From: Candidatus Bacteroides intestinipullorum
GTDB lineage: Bacteria; Bacteroidota; Bacteroidia; Bacteroidales; Bacteroidaceae
Length of the DNA stretch: 45,507 bases
Assembly: GCA_018883785.1 (NCBI GenBank)
Contig: JAHLFO010000019.1
Location: forward strand, 1-45,507
Reading direction: 5' to 3'
A model generated the notes under the pieces. That model was not told where the DNA came from and did no database searches. It saw nothing but the letters and a program-made list of their open reading frames with translations. The translations under genes and the position numbers were made by a program. This document shows positions 1 to 10,116 of this stretch, one piece after another. Positions within the stretch are counted from its first letter, which is position 1. Each line of letters begins with the position of its first letter.

Positions 1-2
1 TG

Positions 3-155
3 CTATACCTGGCACCGGCAAAGGCAGTTGAAGAGCCGGAAGATGACGGAAGATACGTCACCATCAGCGGCATCGTAAAAGACAAGTCGGACAAGAAAGC
101 CTTGTCGTATGCCAGCGTGTCCATCGCCGGAGGAGTCGTTGGAGAAGGCGGTTAG
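3..155 (+). pseudogene. 3' fragment of a protein with a carboxypeptidase-regulatory-like domain start (YVTISGIVKDKSDKKALSYASVSIAG...), ending early at GVVGEGG*
   Basis: Frame-3 reading from the window edge gives LYLAPAKAVEEPEDDGRYVTISGIVKDKSDKKALSYASVSIAGGVVGEGG followed by TAG at 153-155. The domain appears cut a few residues after its typical start. Confidence 0.5.
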
Positions 156-220
156 CAGGTTGAGGAAAATGTATTAGGGATATGCCGCATATCAATGATT
201 TGAGTAGTTATATCGATTCA

Positions 221-303
221 TGAACTACTGTACTTCATATATTGAACTACTGTACTTCACCTACTGAACTACTGTACTTCATATACTGAACTACTGTACT
301 TCA
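221..303. repeat. Tandem repeat, 4 copies, 22 bp period (17 bp core TGAACTACTGTACTTCA + 5 bp variable spacer)
   Basis: Core begins at 221, 243, 265 and 287; spacers are tatat, cctac, tatac. Confidence 0.95.
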
Positions 304-541
304 TGACATCAGGTTACACAGAAAAGCCGGATAAAACAGGTTAGGAATAAAATCAAAACAGCTTCTAAGTCTAAAAGAAATTATTAGGTACATATTGCCG
401 TTGCTTATTAGTAGCATGGCAGGTCTTATTGCATCTCAGGCCCAGACATAGCGCAGGCAAGGGATCCGCGAACCTACATAGGGAAAAACTGAAATCACCG
501 TATTTTTTGCTTGGATTGATGGCACGACAAAAGAAAATCGC

Positions 542-549
542 TATATTTG
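542..549 (+). promoter_or_regulatory. Bacteroidetes -7 box TATATTTG upstream of the 578 CDS
   Basis: Matches TAnnTTTG about 30 bp before the ATG. Confidence 0.5.
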
Positions 550-577
550 ACGCGAAATCTTTAAAACATCAACAAGT

Positions 578-1132
578 ATGAAGAAAGTAGTGAACATTTT
601 AGTGATAGCTGTATGCTGCATGTGTATGGCTACGACAACGGCTCAAGCGCAGTTCCTCAAGTGGGGTATCAAGGGAGGTGTAAACATGACGAAAATCGAC
701 TTTGAAGATTATAAGGATAAGATGGCTGGCTTCTTCGTTGGCCCCATGGCCGAGATGACCATTCCTATTATCGGCTTAGGGGTAGATGCAGCCCTGCTCT
801 TCTCCCAGAAAGGCATCAAGGCGGATGCCGATGCCGTGAAACAAGTCGGACTGGACATCCCCGTCAACCTGAAATACACCATCGGACTGGGTAGCACATT
901 AGGCATTTTCATTGCCGCCGGTCCCGATTTCTACTTCGACTTCAAGGGAGAGAAAGACGGGATGGACAAGAAGAAAGCCCAGGTGGGCATCAATGTAGGC
1001 GCCGGCCTGAAGCTCATCAAGCACCTACAGCTTGGCGTAAACTACAACATCCCCATCGGCGACCACTTCGAAGCCGAAGACCTCAAAGGCAAAGACAAGA
1101 CCTGGCAATTGTCATTGGCATATATTTTCTAA
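578..1132 (+). CDS. Outer membrane beta-barrel protein (PorT/OMP_b-brl-like)
   Basis: Signal peptide (MKKVVNILVIAVCCMCMATTTAQA), repeated amphipathic strands, terminal aromatic residue (LSLAYIF). Confidence 0.75.
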   Translation: MKKVVNILVIAVCCMCMATTTAQAQFLKWGIKGGVNMTKIDFEDYKDKMAGFFVGPMAEMTIPIIGLGVDAALLFSQKGIKADADAVKQVGLDIPVNLKYTIGLGSTLGIFIAAGPDFYFDFKGEKDGMDKKKAQVGINVGAGLKLIKHLQLGVNYNIPIGDHFEAEDLKGKDKTWQLSLAYIF

Positions 1133-1148
1133 ACTCATCAATCAACCC

Positions 1149-1197
1149 GGCTACGGACTTCAAGCCTATTCGCTTGCAGCCCGTAGCCTATTTTTTT
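1149..1197 (+). terminator. Rho-independent terminator
   Basis: ggctacgg ... ccgtagcc followed by tatttttt. Confidence 0.75.
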
Positions 1198-1218
1198 AGG
1201 ATTCTGGATTAAATCAAT

Positions 1219-3684
1219 ATGGAGAGATTCGTTGACGTCATCCTGCCCCTACCTCTGCCGGACGCTTTCACCTACCGGCTATCCCCTGAACAAGAGGAAC
1301 ACGTACAGCCGGGATGCCGGGTAGTAGTACCCTTCGGACGGAAAAAATTCTATACCGGCATCGTATGCAACGTGCATTACCTCAAGCCTACGGCATACGA
1401 AGTGAAAGAAGTGGTGACGGTACTGGACGAACGCCCCATCCTGCTCCCCCTACAGTTCAAATTCTGGGAATGGCTGGCAGCTTACTACCTCTGTACCCAA
1501 GGGGACGTCTACAAAGCGGCTCTTCCATCAGGACTGAAACTGGAAAGTGAAACCATCGTAGCCCTCAATCCGGACTTTGAAGCCACCGAACGGTTGCCCG
1601 AACGCGAACAACGCCTTCTGAACTTGCTGACAACCGAACCCGAGCAAACGGTCACACAACTGGAAAAGGACAGCGGACTGAAAAACATCCTGCCCACGAT
1701 CAACGCCTTGCTGGTGCGAGAAGCCATCTTCGTAAAAGAAGAACTGAAGCAATCCTACAAACCCAAAATGGAAACCCGTGTCCGCCTAACCCCGGATGCC
1801 ACCAACGAACACCGCCTCCACATATTCTTCGACGAACTGCAACGCCGCGCCCCCAAGCAACTGGACCTGTTGATGAAATACTTGGAAATATCAGGAACTT
1901 TGGGAGGAAACGAACGCTCCGTGGCCAAACGCGACTTACTGCAACGGGCCAACGCCACCCCTGCCGTATTCAATGGCCTGGTAGAACGCGGCATTTTTGA
2001 GACCTACACAGCCGAAATCGGCCGACTGGACAATCATCTGCTCCCCGCCAAAGTACAACCGCCCAGCATATTGTCTGCCCCCCAGCAACGAGCCTACCAC
2101 GATATTGTCAACTCCCTGCACGAGAAGAATGTCTGCCTGCTCTATGGTGTTACATCCAGCGGCAAAACCGAAATCTATATTCACCTGATTCAAGAGGTGC
2201 TGGCACGGGGAGGGCAAGTCTTATACCTGCTCCCGGAAATCGCGCTCACCACCCAAATCACCGGACGCCTGCGACGGGTGTTCGGCTTCCGCCTGGGCAT
2301 TTACCATTCCAAATTCCCGGATGCCGAACGAGTGGAAATCTGGCAACGCCAACTATCCGACCATCCATACGATGTCATCCTGGGCGTGCGTTCCTCCGTC
2401 TTCCTGCCCTTCCAGCGGTTGCAGCTGATCATCGTGGACGAGGAGCATGAAGCCACCTACAAGCAGCAAGACCCCGCCCCACGCTACCATGCCCGCAATG
2501 CAGCCATCGTCTTGGCTTCACTTTGCGGAGCCAAGACTCTGTTGGGCACCGCCACCCCCAGCTTGGAGAGTTGGCATAATGCCGAAACTGGCAAATACGC
2601 TCTCGTCACCCTGGCCGAACGTCACAAGGCGGTACGCTTACCGCAAATCGTCCCGGTGAATATCCGCGAACTTAGACGCAAGAAGCGCATGACCGGTTCA
2701 TTCTCCCCGCTGCTGCTGCAACATATCCGCGAAGCGTTGGAACGCAAGGAACAGGTCATCCTCTTCCAAAACCGACGCGGCTTTGCGCCCATGATCGAGT
2801 GCCACACGTGCGGCTGGGTACCCAAATGCAAGAATTGTGATGTCAGCCTGACCTACCACAAAGGGCTGAATATGCTGACGTGCCACTATTGTGGTTACAC
2901 CGAACCCCTACCCCGCCGATGCCCGGCATGCGACGGCACGGACTTGCGCGCCCGAGGCTTCGGCACGGAGAAGATTGAAGATGAAATCAAAGCCCTGCTC
3001 CCGGAGGCACGTATAGCCCGGATGGATCTGGACACTACCCGCACCCGCACCGCCTACGAACGCATCATCAACGACTTTGCCGAAGGTCGAACAGACATCC
3101 TCATCGGCACACAAATGGTGTCCAAAGGGCTCGACTTTGAGCGGGTTAGTGTAGTGGGCATCCTCAATGCAGATACCCTGCTGAATTATCCCGACTTCCG
3201 CGCTTACGAAAGGGGATTCCAACTGATGGCGCAAGTGGCCGGACGTGCCGGGCGACGCGACACCCAGGGACTAGTCATCCTCCAAACCCGAGATGTGACT
3301 CACCCTATCATAGCACAGGTCATTGCCAATGACTACGAAGGCATGGCGGCCGGTCAACTGGCCGAACGGCAAACCTTCCATTACCCGCCTTACTACCGTC
3401 TCATCTATGTCTACCTGAAACACCGGCGTGAAGATGTCCTGGAACAAATGGCCCAAGAGATGGCCGAACGCCTGCGCACCCTCTTCGGCAACCGTGTATT
3501 GGGACCGGATAAACCACCCGTGTCACGCATACAGACGCTGTTCATCCGGAAAATCGTGTTGAAAGTAGAAAACAATGCCCCAGTGACACGGGTACGTAAC
3601 CTGCTGACGAGTGTACAACGGGAAGTAACAAGTGACGAACGCTTCAAAAGTGGGTTGGTATATTATGATGTGGATCCCCTATAA
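1219..3684 (+). CDS. priA: Primosomal protein N' (replication restart helicase PriA)
   Basis: N-terminal VDVILPLPLPDAFTYRL, GVTSSGKTEIY Walker A, DEEH, CxxC zinc-binding cluster (CHTCGWVPKCKNCDVSLTYHKGLNMLTCHYCGY), GTQMVSKGLDF. Confidence 0.95.
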   Translation: MERFVDVILPLPLPDAFTYRLSPEQEEHVQPGCRVVVPFGRKKFYTGIVCNVHYLKPTAYEVKEVVTVLDERPILLPLQFKFWEWLAAYYLCTQGDVYKAALPSGLKLESETIVALNPDFEATERLPEREQRLLNLLTTEPEQTVTQLEKDSGLKNILPTINALLVREAIFVKEELKQSYKPKMETRVRLTPDATNEHRLHIFFDELQRRAPKQLDLLMKYLEISGTLGGNERSVAKRDLLQRANATPAVFNGLVERGIFETYTAEIGRLDNHLLPAKVQPPSILSAPQQRAYHDIVNSLHEKNVCLLYGVTSSGKTEIYIHLIQEVLARGGQVLYLLPEIALTTQITGRLRRVFGFRLGIYHSKFPDAERVEIWQRQLSDHPYDVILGVRSSVFLPFQRLQLIIVDEEHEATYKQQDPAPRYHARNAAIVLASLCGAKTLLGTATPSLESWHNAETGKYALVTLAERHKAVRLPQIVPVNIRELRRKKRMTGSFSPLLLQHIREALERKEQVILFQNRRGFAPMIECHTCGWVPKCKNCDVSLTYHKGLNMLTCHYCGYTEPLPRRCPACDGTDLRARGFGTEKIEDEIKALLPEARIARMDLDTTRTRTAYERIINDFAEGRTDILIGTQMVSKGLDFERVSVVGILNADTLLNYPDFRAYERGFQLMAQVAGRAGRRDTQGLVILQTRDVTHPIIAQVIANDYEGMAAGQLAERQTFHYPPYYRLIYVYLKHRREDVLEQMAQEMAERLRTLFGNRVLGPDKPPVSRIQTLFIRKIVLKVENNAPVTRVRNLLTSVQREVTSDERFKSGLVYYDVDPL

Positions 3685-3871
3685 AAGCACTACACGAAAC
3701 CAATGAGCATGAACAAACTTCTCCGACTGTTTGTTAGTAAAATTAGAAGAATTCCCTTGAAAGGGAGAAATTGCGCAAAGTACCACTGTTCATAAACATG
3801 GCCGGCACGCGAGGCAAGACGATTGTGAAATTATTCTACCCGTACGCGACCGGCCTCTTGACGTATATCCC

Positions 3872-6800
3872 TCAATGCAAAGCCTTGTAGACGGCCTGTT
3901 GGATGCGGGTGCGGATATCGAGACGGGACAATTTGTTATTCCATACGTGGGGAAAAATGCGGTTGGAAAGAAAAACATATACCAACTTATTATCCGGATC
4001 TACCCAAGCACAAGTACCCGTGAAGCCCGTATGGCCATACACCGATGCGGGTGCCTCCTCACAACAAGGACTGCGGCGAGGATTGCGACGATCGGGTTTG
4101 TCAAAGCCAAGCCCCCGGCGACTGGTGCGAGACAAAGTGGTCGTGAACACCCGGCATGTCTCAGGACTCAGGTAACGATGCCCACCCAAAGTTCCCCCGT
4201 TCAACAACATCTGATAGAGCAATGCCTGCTCATGGGCGTTGGAGAAAAGTCCTGCATTGCCAGCCACTCCGCCAAGGAATGCCGCCGACTCGTCGTGGAC
4301 AAAGCCTTGCAAGGTATCTTTGCGCAAGAAATTATCGACCGATGAAGGGATGATGGTTTGACGGGGCAAACGGCTCAAAGGGTGATAACCCGTGTGCGTC
4401 AACCCCATCGGACGATAGAATTCACGCTCCAAGAATTCATCCATCGGCAGGCCTGCACGTGCTTCCACTAATTGTTGCAAGAGGATAAAGCCTACACAAC
4501 TATAGCGGTAACGTCGGCTTAACAAAGGAGCATCGGCTATCTGTTGCAAATAGGCTTTCTTGAAGCGGGGATTCAACCAAAGGCTATCCGCCAATTGCCA
4601 GGTGCAGGAATCCGTACGCATCGGCGAAGTCAACCCTGCATGAAAGTCAAAATCCGGATTGGCCCAAGTTCGTCCCCCGATGCGTGCGGTATGATTCGCA
4701 TCGCGAGTACCCCGAAAGAGGCTTTCCTCATAGCTATCTTCATCGATGGCATCCCGATAAAACAAGATGGTAGAGGGCAAGCCCGACTCATGCAACAGCA
4801 ATTGGCGGACGGTGATATCCCGCTTATCCGTATCCATAAGGAAAGGCAGATAATCCGACACCCGATCTGTGAGGCTCAGCCGACCTTGGTCATAAAGTTT
4901 CATCACCGCCAAAAGGGTAGCACTGGTTTTGGTCAGCGAAGCGATGTCGTACACATCGTTTTTGGAAACTGGCATACTATCACCTTCTGCTTGCCCGCAA
5001 TGAGTGCCGAAGGCTTTGTTGTAGATTTCATAACCCTCCTTCATCACCACGACTTGGCATCCGGGATAAGCTCCTTCGCGAATGCCCTCCTCGGCAATGC
5101 GATCGATGGCAGAAAGGCGGTCGGCATCCACACCCAAATCGCGCAAAGAGCGGTAAGGTTGCGCAGGCACCTCAAGCGTCTTTCCTGCACCGGCGGAGAA
5201 CCAATCGCCCACCCTGGCCGACAAACGTCCATCAGCTCCCGCCTTGCCTGTAAGGAGGGCTGCTACCCGCAATTGCACATCCGACTCGGCAGAATGTGCC
5301 AAGACCAAGGCATCAGGTGCAGCACCAAAGTCGCGAGGCACTTGATGGCCGGAAATGAACAAGAGATACACACGGTCTGCATCGGGCAGGTGGCGCGTAA
5401 AGAACGGACGATACCCCTCCAGGTGACGATCGGATATACAGAAGATCACACGCTCGTAGTTCTCCAATTTCTTCTTCAGGGTTTGCATAGCTGCAACAGA
5501 CATATCCTTAGTCAATCGGAAAACATCCATGCGTACGTCGCGTGAACATTCTTTCATAAAGGGCGACAATGCCTCTGCGTTGCCCACCTGAAGCACAGCT
5601 ACCCGTCGGGAAGTCCTGTCGAGGGGCAAAAGTCCTTTCCCTGAATCGACCACAGTGATGGCGGCTTCCCTGAGGTGACGAATCAAAGCGCGGGCATGGG
5701 GCGTATTCAGACGGCTCTCCAAACCAGAGAGTTGAACCTGGGGCTTGCAGGTAAGTCCTAAAGCATACTTGTAGGTCAGCACCTTGCGACACTTACGGTT
5801 GATTTCGGTTTCGGGCAATTCCCCTTGACGCACAGCCTTCCACACGACATCCAATTCCCCGCCAAGGGCACGAGGCACTAGCAGGAGGTCATCACCAGCC
5901 TTCAAAGCCTCCAGGCACAAACGCCCAGGATTCCCCACGCCCCGCATAGCCAACGCATCGGTAAAGACCAATCCTTTGAAGCCCAATTCCTCCTTCAGCA
6001 CTTCTGTCACGATCCGCCGGGAAAGCGAAGAAGGCACGCCTTGCTGCGGCTCCAAGGCTGGCACCTCCAAGTGTCCCACCATGATGCCTCCCAACCCCGC
6101 ACGAATGACCCTGCGGAAAGGATACAACTCCACGCTATCCAGCCGCTCGCGTGTGAACGAGAGGATTGGCAAAGCTTTATGGGAATCAACATTCGTATCG
6201 CCATGACCGGGAAAATGCTTGCTCACAGAAAGCACACGCCCCGACTCCAAGCCGCGAGAGTAAGCCACCACCTTGCGTGCCACCTCCGCAGGAATTTCCC
6301 CGAACGAACGGGTATTGATGACGGGATTGTCCGGATTAATGTTGACATCAGCCACAGGGGCGAAATTGATCTGCACGCCTATCTCGCGACACTGGCGTGC
6401 CACCTCTCGTCCGTATTCATACAAGAGGCTATCCGAGCGAATACACCCCAACACCATATTACGAGGGAAAGAAGGAGTGTCTTTCAGACGCATGGCCAAT
6501 CCCCACTCGCCATCGAAGGTGATAAACAGAGGCAACTTGGCCAGCTGTTGCGCTTCATTGGTCAGCTTCACCTGGTTCTCCAGCAAACCTCCGGAAAAAA
6601 GCAAGCCGCCCACCTTGTACTCCTGCACCACTTTTTTCAGCAAATTCCGATTGGGCTGATTGATTTGGGGGGCAATGGTATAAATGAAAAGTTGCCCGAT
6701 ACGTTCCTTGAGGCTCATCGTTTGCATCACCGAATCGACCCAATGTCTACACGCCTCGTTCTGCTGCAAGGCGGCAACCAACACCGGCTCTTGCATGGGG

Positions 6801-6904
6801 AGGGGAAGCGAATCGATGGGCATAAAACGGCATTGAGCGTCCATCCGCACAGGAAGGGCACACAAGAGGCACAACGCTATCACATATCCAACTTGTCTCA
6901 TCAT
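3872..6904 (-). CDS. GH3 (NagZ-like) domain fused to a class C beta-lactamase-type serine hydrolase domain
   Basis: KHFPGHGDTNVDSHKALP and FTDALAM motifs (GH3); SLTK, YSC and HTG motifs in the C-terminal half; signal peptide. Confidence 0.9.
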   Translation of the reverse strand: MMRQVGYVIALCLLCALPVRMDAQCRFMPIDSLPLPMQEPVLVAALQQNEACRHWVDSVMQTMSLKERIGQLFIYTIAPQINQPNRNLLKKVVQEYKVGGLLFSGGLLENQVKLTNEAQQLAKLPLFITFDGEWGLAMRLKDTPSFPRNMVLGCIRSDSLLYEYGREVARQCREIGVQINFAPVADVNINPDNPVINTRSFGEIPAEVARKVVAYSRGLESGRVLSVSKHFPGHGDTNVDSHKALPILSFTRERLDSVELYPFRRVIRAGLGGIMVGHLEVPALEPQQGVPSSLSRRIVTEVLKEELGFKGLVFTDALAMRGVGNPGRLCLEALKAGDDLLLVPRALGGELDVVWKAVRQGELPETEINRKCRKVLTYKYALGLTCKPQVQLSGLESRLNTPHARALIRHLREAAITVVDSGKGLLPLDRTSRRVAVLQVGNAEALSPFMKECSRDVRMDVFRLTKDMSVAAMQTLKKKLENYERVIFCISDRHLEGYRPFFTRHLPDADRVYLLFISGHQVPRDFGAAPDALVLAHSAESDVQLRVAALLTGKAGADGRLSARVGDWFSAGAGKTLEVPAQPYRSLRDLGVDADRLSAIDRIAEEGIREGAYPGCQVVVMKEGYEIYNKAFGTHCGQAEGDSMPVSKNDVYDIASLTKTSATLLAVMKLYDQGRLSLTDRVSDYLPFLMDTDKRDITVRQLLLHESGLPSTILFYRDAIDEDSYEESLFRGTRDANHTARIGGRTWANPDFDFHAGLTSPMRTDSCTWQLADSLWLNPRFKKAYLQQIADAPLLSRRYRYSCVGFILLQQLVEARAGLPMDEFLEREFYRPMGLTHTGYHPLSRLPRQTIIPSSVDNFLRKDTLQGFVHDESAAFLGGVAGNAGLFSNAHEQALLYQMLLNGGTLGGHRYLSPETCRVFTTTLSRTSRRGLGFDKPDRRNPRRSPCCEEAPASVYGHTGFTGTCAWVDPDNKLVYVFLSNRIFPHVWNNKLSRLDIRTRIQQAVYKALH

Positions 6905-9900
6905 AAATTCTCCTTATCTGCTTGATACAAACTCTTGAAAATAAGCTCCTGGATATCGGTGCGAATATCCATGTCGCCCAGCTTCGTATTCCATACATCT
7001 GGGCAAACCCGGTTGCTGAGGAAGACATACACCGTACGGCTCGCAGGGTCAACCCACGCACAAGTGCCCGTGAAACCCGTATGCCCATAGACTCCCTCAG
7101 GGGCCGAAGGCGCACAAGGGCTGCGCTTAACGATAGCCACGTCCGGACGGTCGAAGCCCAATCCCCGGCGACTGATGAGGGATTTTTCCGTGGTAAAGAG
7201 CCGGCAAGTCTCCTCGCTCAGGTAGCGCTTGCCTTGCCATACGCCCCCATCGAGCAACATCTGATAAATGGAAGCGACCTCGCTAGCGGTAGAAAAAAGA
7301 CCGGCATGACCAGCCACGCCTCCCAAGAAGGCAGCCGCCTCGTCGTGCACATAACCGCAAAGGTCCTGACGACGCAAGAAGTCATTGGAAGCAGTAGGCA
7401 TGATCTCCGACTTGGGGAATTTCTCCAAAGGATTGAACGTGGTGCGCGTCAATCCCATTGGGGTATAAAAGTTCTCTGACACGTAGACATCGAGAGGTTG
7501 ACAGGTGATGTGCTCCACGATTTGTTGCAAGAGGATAAACCCCAAGTCACTATACACATAGCGCTTGCCCTCCAACGCGCTCCGGGCAATAGCGTTGAGA
7601 ATGGTCTTTTTGAAAGCCTTGTCCAGCCACATCCCGTCAGCCACATGCAGGGTGTGCTTATGCGTCTGCTGGCCAGACATCAATCCTTTTTTGAATTTAA
7701 AATCCGAGCAATAATAACTATGTTCGCTCACGCGGGTGCGGTGCCACTCGTCCTCCCAACTTTGCGCATAAGGGCCATGTACCGAGTGCGGATCGATGGC
7801 CTCCATGTAGAACCGGATGTAAGGAAGCAACCCCGACTCGTGCAAGAGGAGCTGGCGGATGGTGATATTGCGCTTGTCTGTGCGACGTAGAAAAGTGAGG
7901 TAAGTGGAAACCTTGTCATCCAACTTCAGCCGTCCTTCGTCGTAAAGCTTCATGACGGCCAAGAGGGTGGCAGTGGTCTTAGTCAACGAAGCAAGGTCAA
8001 AGAGGTCGGTGGGACGCACGGAGGTGGTATCCTTGTCCGAGTGCGTACCGAAGCCTTGATCATAGACAGGTTGCCCGTCTTTCCAGATCAAGATGCGGCA
8101 CCCAGGGTAGGCACCGGCCTCCAATCCTCGGCGGGCAATGCGGTTGATGCCCTCCAAGACGTATGACTTCATCCCCCAATCATCGGGCAACACCGAAGCG
8201 GGAGCCATGCCCGGACAGATGTCCACGCCATCACCTGCCGGGAAGAGACGCCCCGCACTCATCGAAAGACGTCCATTGGCTCCTTCCTCGGCAAAAAGCA
8301 CCCGCGCCACATGGCGTTGCAAGTCCTCCTCTGCCGAGTGTGCCAGTACCACAGCATTGGCCTTGGCCAAAGCAGGCGTCAGGATGGGAAGCAAACGGTA
8401 GGGGGTGAAAAACACATACACCAGCGGAGCACGGAGATTCAAACCAGCCAGGAAAGCCACATCGCTCTCGCCCACATAATTGACCCCGGCAATGCTGACC
8501 ACCACACGCCCATACGAAGCCAACTCCTTCTGTAGGGCCAGTTGTTCTTCACGCGTGGCATTCAGCGGCAAACGGAAGGTCTCCACGCCTCCATGCCTCT
8601 GCATCGACGAGACAAAGACAGAATCTGCCTCTTGTGCCCCCAGACTGAGCAAGGCGATACCCCGCCCATCGGGAGCAGGAGCCAAAGGAAGTACGCCAAA
8701 GTAATTATCGAGCACGGTGACAGACGCCCGACGTAAGGCAGAAGCCATCTCCTCTGCCTGGGGGGTACAGATGCGCTCCTTCACCTCCTTGAGCGAAATT
8801 TTATCCGGCTTTTGACGCAAGCCCAAGCGGTACTTCCACGCCAGCACCCGACGGCACCGGACATCCACATCGGCTTCGGAGAGGGTGCCTTGCCTGACGG
8901 CGTGCATCACCTCGTGCAGGGCCTCGCCGGGAGCATATTGCACCAAAAGCATGTCATTGCCCGCCTGAATGGCTTTGACATAAAACCCGGACACGCGCGA
9001 CACGCCCTTCATGTCCAATGCATCGGTAAAGATCAAGCCTTGAAACCCCATCTCTTCCTGCAAGAGGTCGGTCACGATGGCACGCGACAAGCTGGAGGGC
9101 AAGAGGCTATCCTCTTCGAGCGCGGGCACTTGAAGGTGGCCGATCATCATGCCCCCCAGCCCTGCACGGATATAATCACGGAAAGGGAGCAACTCCACGC
9201 TATCGAGACGCGCACGGTCGTGGCGCAACACCGGGAGAGCCTTATGCGAATCGGTGTCCGTATCCCCATGCCCGGGGAAATGCTTGGCCACGGAGAGCAC
9301 GCCACCGCTCTCCAACCCTCGGGAATAAGCCACCACCCGGCGAGCCACCTCGCCGGGATCTTCTCCAAAAGAGCGGGTGTTGATGACGGGATTTAGAGGA
9401 TTGGTATTGGCATCGGCCACGGGAGCAAAATTGACCTGCACGCCCAAGGCACGCAACTGACGAGCAACCTCGCGCCCGTAGGCTTCGAGGAGAGACACAT
9501 CGGCGATACAGCCCAAGGCCGCATTGCGCGGGTAGCCGGGCGCATCCTTAAGGCGCATGGCCAGACCCCACTCGCCATCCACGGTCATGAGCAAGGGTAC
9601 CTTAGCCTCCTTCTGTGCCTGATTAGTGAGGGCAGCTTGCCCTTCAAGGGTGCCTTGGGCAAAGAGGAGGCCTCCTATCTTGTACTTACGCACCCACTCC
9701 TTGAGGCGCTTGCGGGTGGCCTTATCGGCTACGGCGGGCACACGTGGCACCAGCAACTGCCCTATCTTCTCCTGAAGACTGAGACGCGACATGACGGAAT
9801 CCACCCACGCAACACACCGGACATCATCCACGGCCAACGAGGGTGTGACTTTCTCTTGGGCCTGCATGGAGGATGACGTACACATCATCCCCAGGACACA

Positions 9901-9930
9901 GACCGTAATTAATAACAAGTATTTCTTCAT
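6901..9930 (-). CDS. Paralogous GH3 (NagZ-like) + beta-lactamase-fold serine hydrolase fusion
   Basis: KHFPGHGDTDTDSHKALP, FTDALDM, SLTK, YSD, HTG. Signal peptide begins MKKYLLLITVCVLGMM at 9930, so the 10089 start in the ORF track reads through the upstream repeat. Overlaps the next gene by ATGA. Confidence 0.9.
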   Translation of the reverse strand: MKKYLLLITVCVLGMMCTSSSMQAQEKVTPSLAVDDVRCVAWVDSVMSRLSLQEKIGQLLVPRVPAVADKATRKRLKEWVRKYKIGGLLFAQGTLEGQAALTNQAQKEAKVPLLMTVDGEWGLAMRLKDAPGYPRNAALGCIADVSLLEAYGREVARQLRALGVQVNFAPVADANTNPLNPVINTRSFGEDPGEVARRVVAYSRGLESGGVLSVAKHFPGHGDTDTDSHKALPVLRHDRARLDSVELLPFRDYIRAGLGGMMIGHLQVPALEEDSLLPSSLSRAIVTDLLQEEMGFQGLIFTDALDMKGVSRVSGFYVKAIQAGNDMLLVQYAPGEALHEVMHAVRQGTLSEADVDVRCRRVLAWKYRLGLRQKPDKISLKEVKERICTPQAEEMASALRRASVTVLDNYFGVLPLAPAPDGRGIALLSLGAQEADSVFVSSMQRHGGVETFRLPLNATREEQLALQKELASYGRVVVSIAGVNYVGESDVAFLAGLNLRAPLVYVFFTPYRLLPILTPALAKANAVVLAHSAEEDLQRHVARVLFAEEGANGRLSMSAGRLFPAGDGVDICPGMAPASVLPDDWGMKSYVLEGINRIARRGLEAGAYPGCRILIWKDGQPVYDQGFGTHSDKDTTSVRPTDLFDLASLTKTTATLLAVMKLYDEGRLKLDDKVSTYLTFLRRTDKRNITIRQLLLHESGLLPYIRFYMEAIDPHSVHGPYAQSWEDEWHRTRVSEHSYYCSDFKFKKGLMSGQQTHKHTLHVADGMWLDKAFKKTILNAIARSALEGKRYVYSDLGFILLQQIVEHITCQPLDVYVSENFYTPMGLTRTTFNPLEKFPKSEIMPTASNDFLRRQDLCGYVHDEAAAFLGGVAGHAGLFSTASEVASIYQMLLDGGVWQGKRYLSEETCRLFTTEKSLISRRGLGFDRPDVAIVKRSPCAPSAPEGVYGHTGFTGTCAWVDPASRTVYVFLSNRVCPDVWNTKLGDMDIRTDIQELIFKSLYQADKENL

Positions 9931-10020
9931 AAGCGTGAAAACATAATGATAGTTTATATAATATGACATGCAGGCGACGCTACAAGCACAACTTTTCGCA
10001 GAAGCCCAGTCCCCGGCTCG

Positions 10021-10096
10021 GAGGACTCCAGTCCTCCAGGTACAAGGACTCCAGTCCTCCGCCTCAAGGACTGCAGTCCTCCGCTTCAAGGACTGG
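10021..10096. repeat. Tandem array of 17 bp near-palindromes (AAGGACTCCAGTCCTCC) at 22-23 bp period
   Basis: Cores at 10021, 10044, 10066 and a partial at 10088; spacers aggtac, gcctc, gcttc. Confidence 0.9.
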
Positions 10097-10116
10097 GCAG
10101 GTACGCACTGCTGTTC

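Noticed and set aside
4544-6925. Long plus-strand ORFs (333 and 294 aa) opposite the GH3 fusion gene
   Set aside because: No domain features; opposite a clear two-domain enzyme gene.
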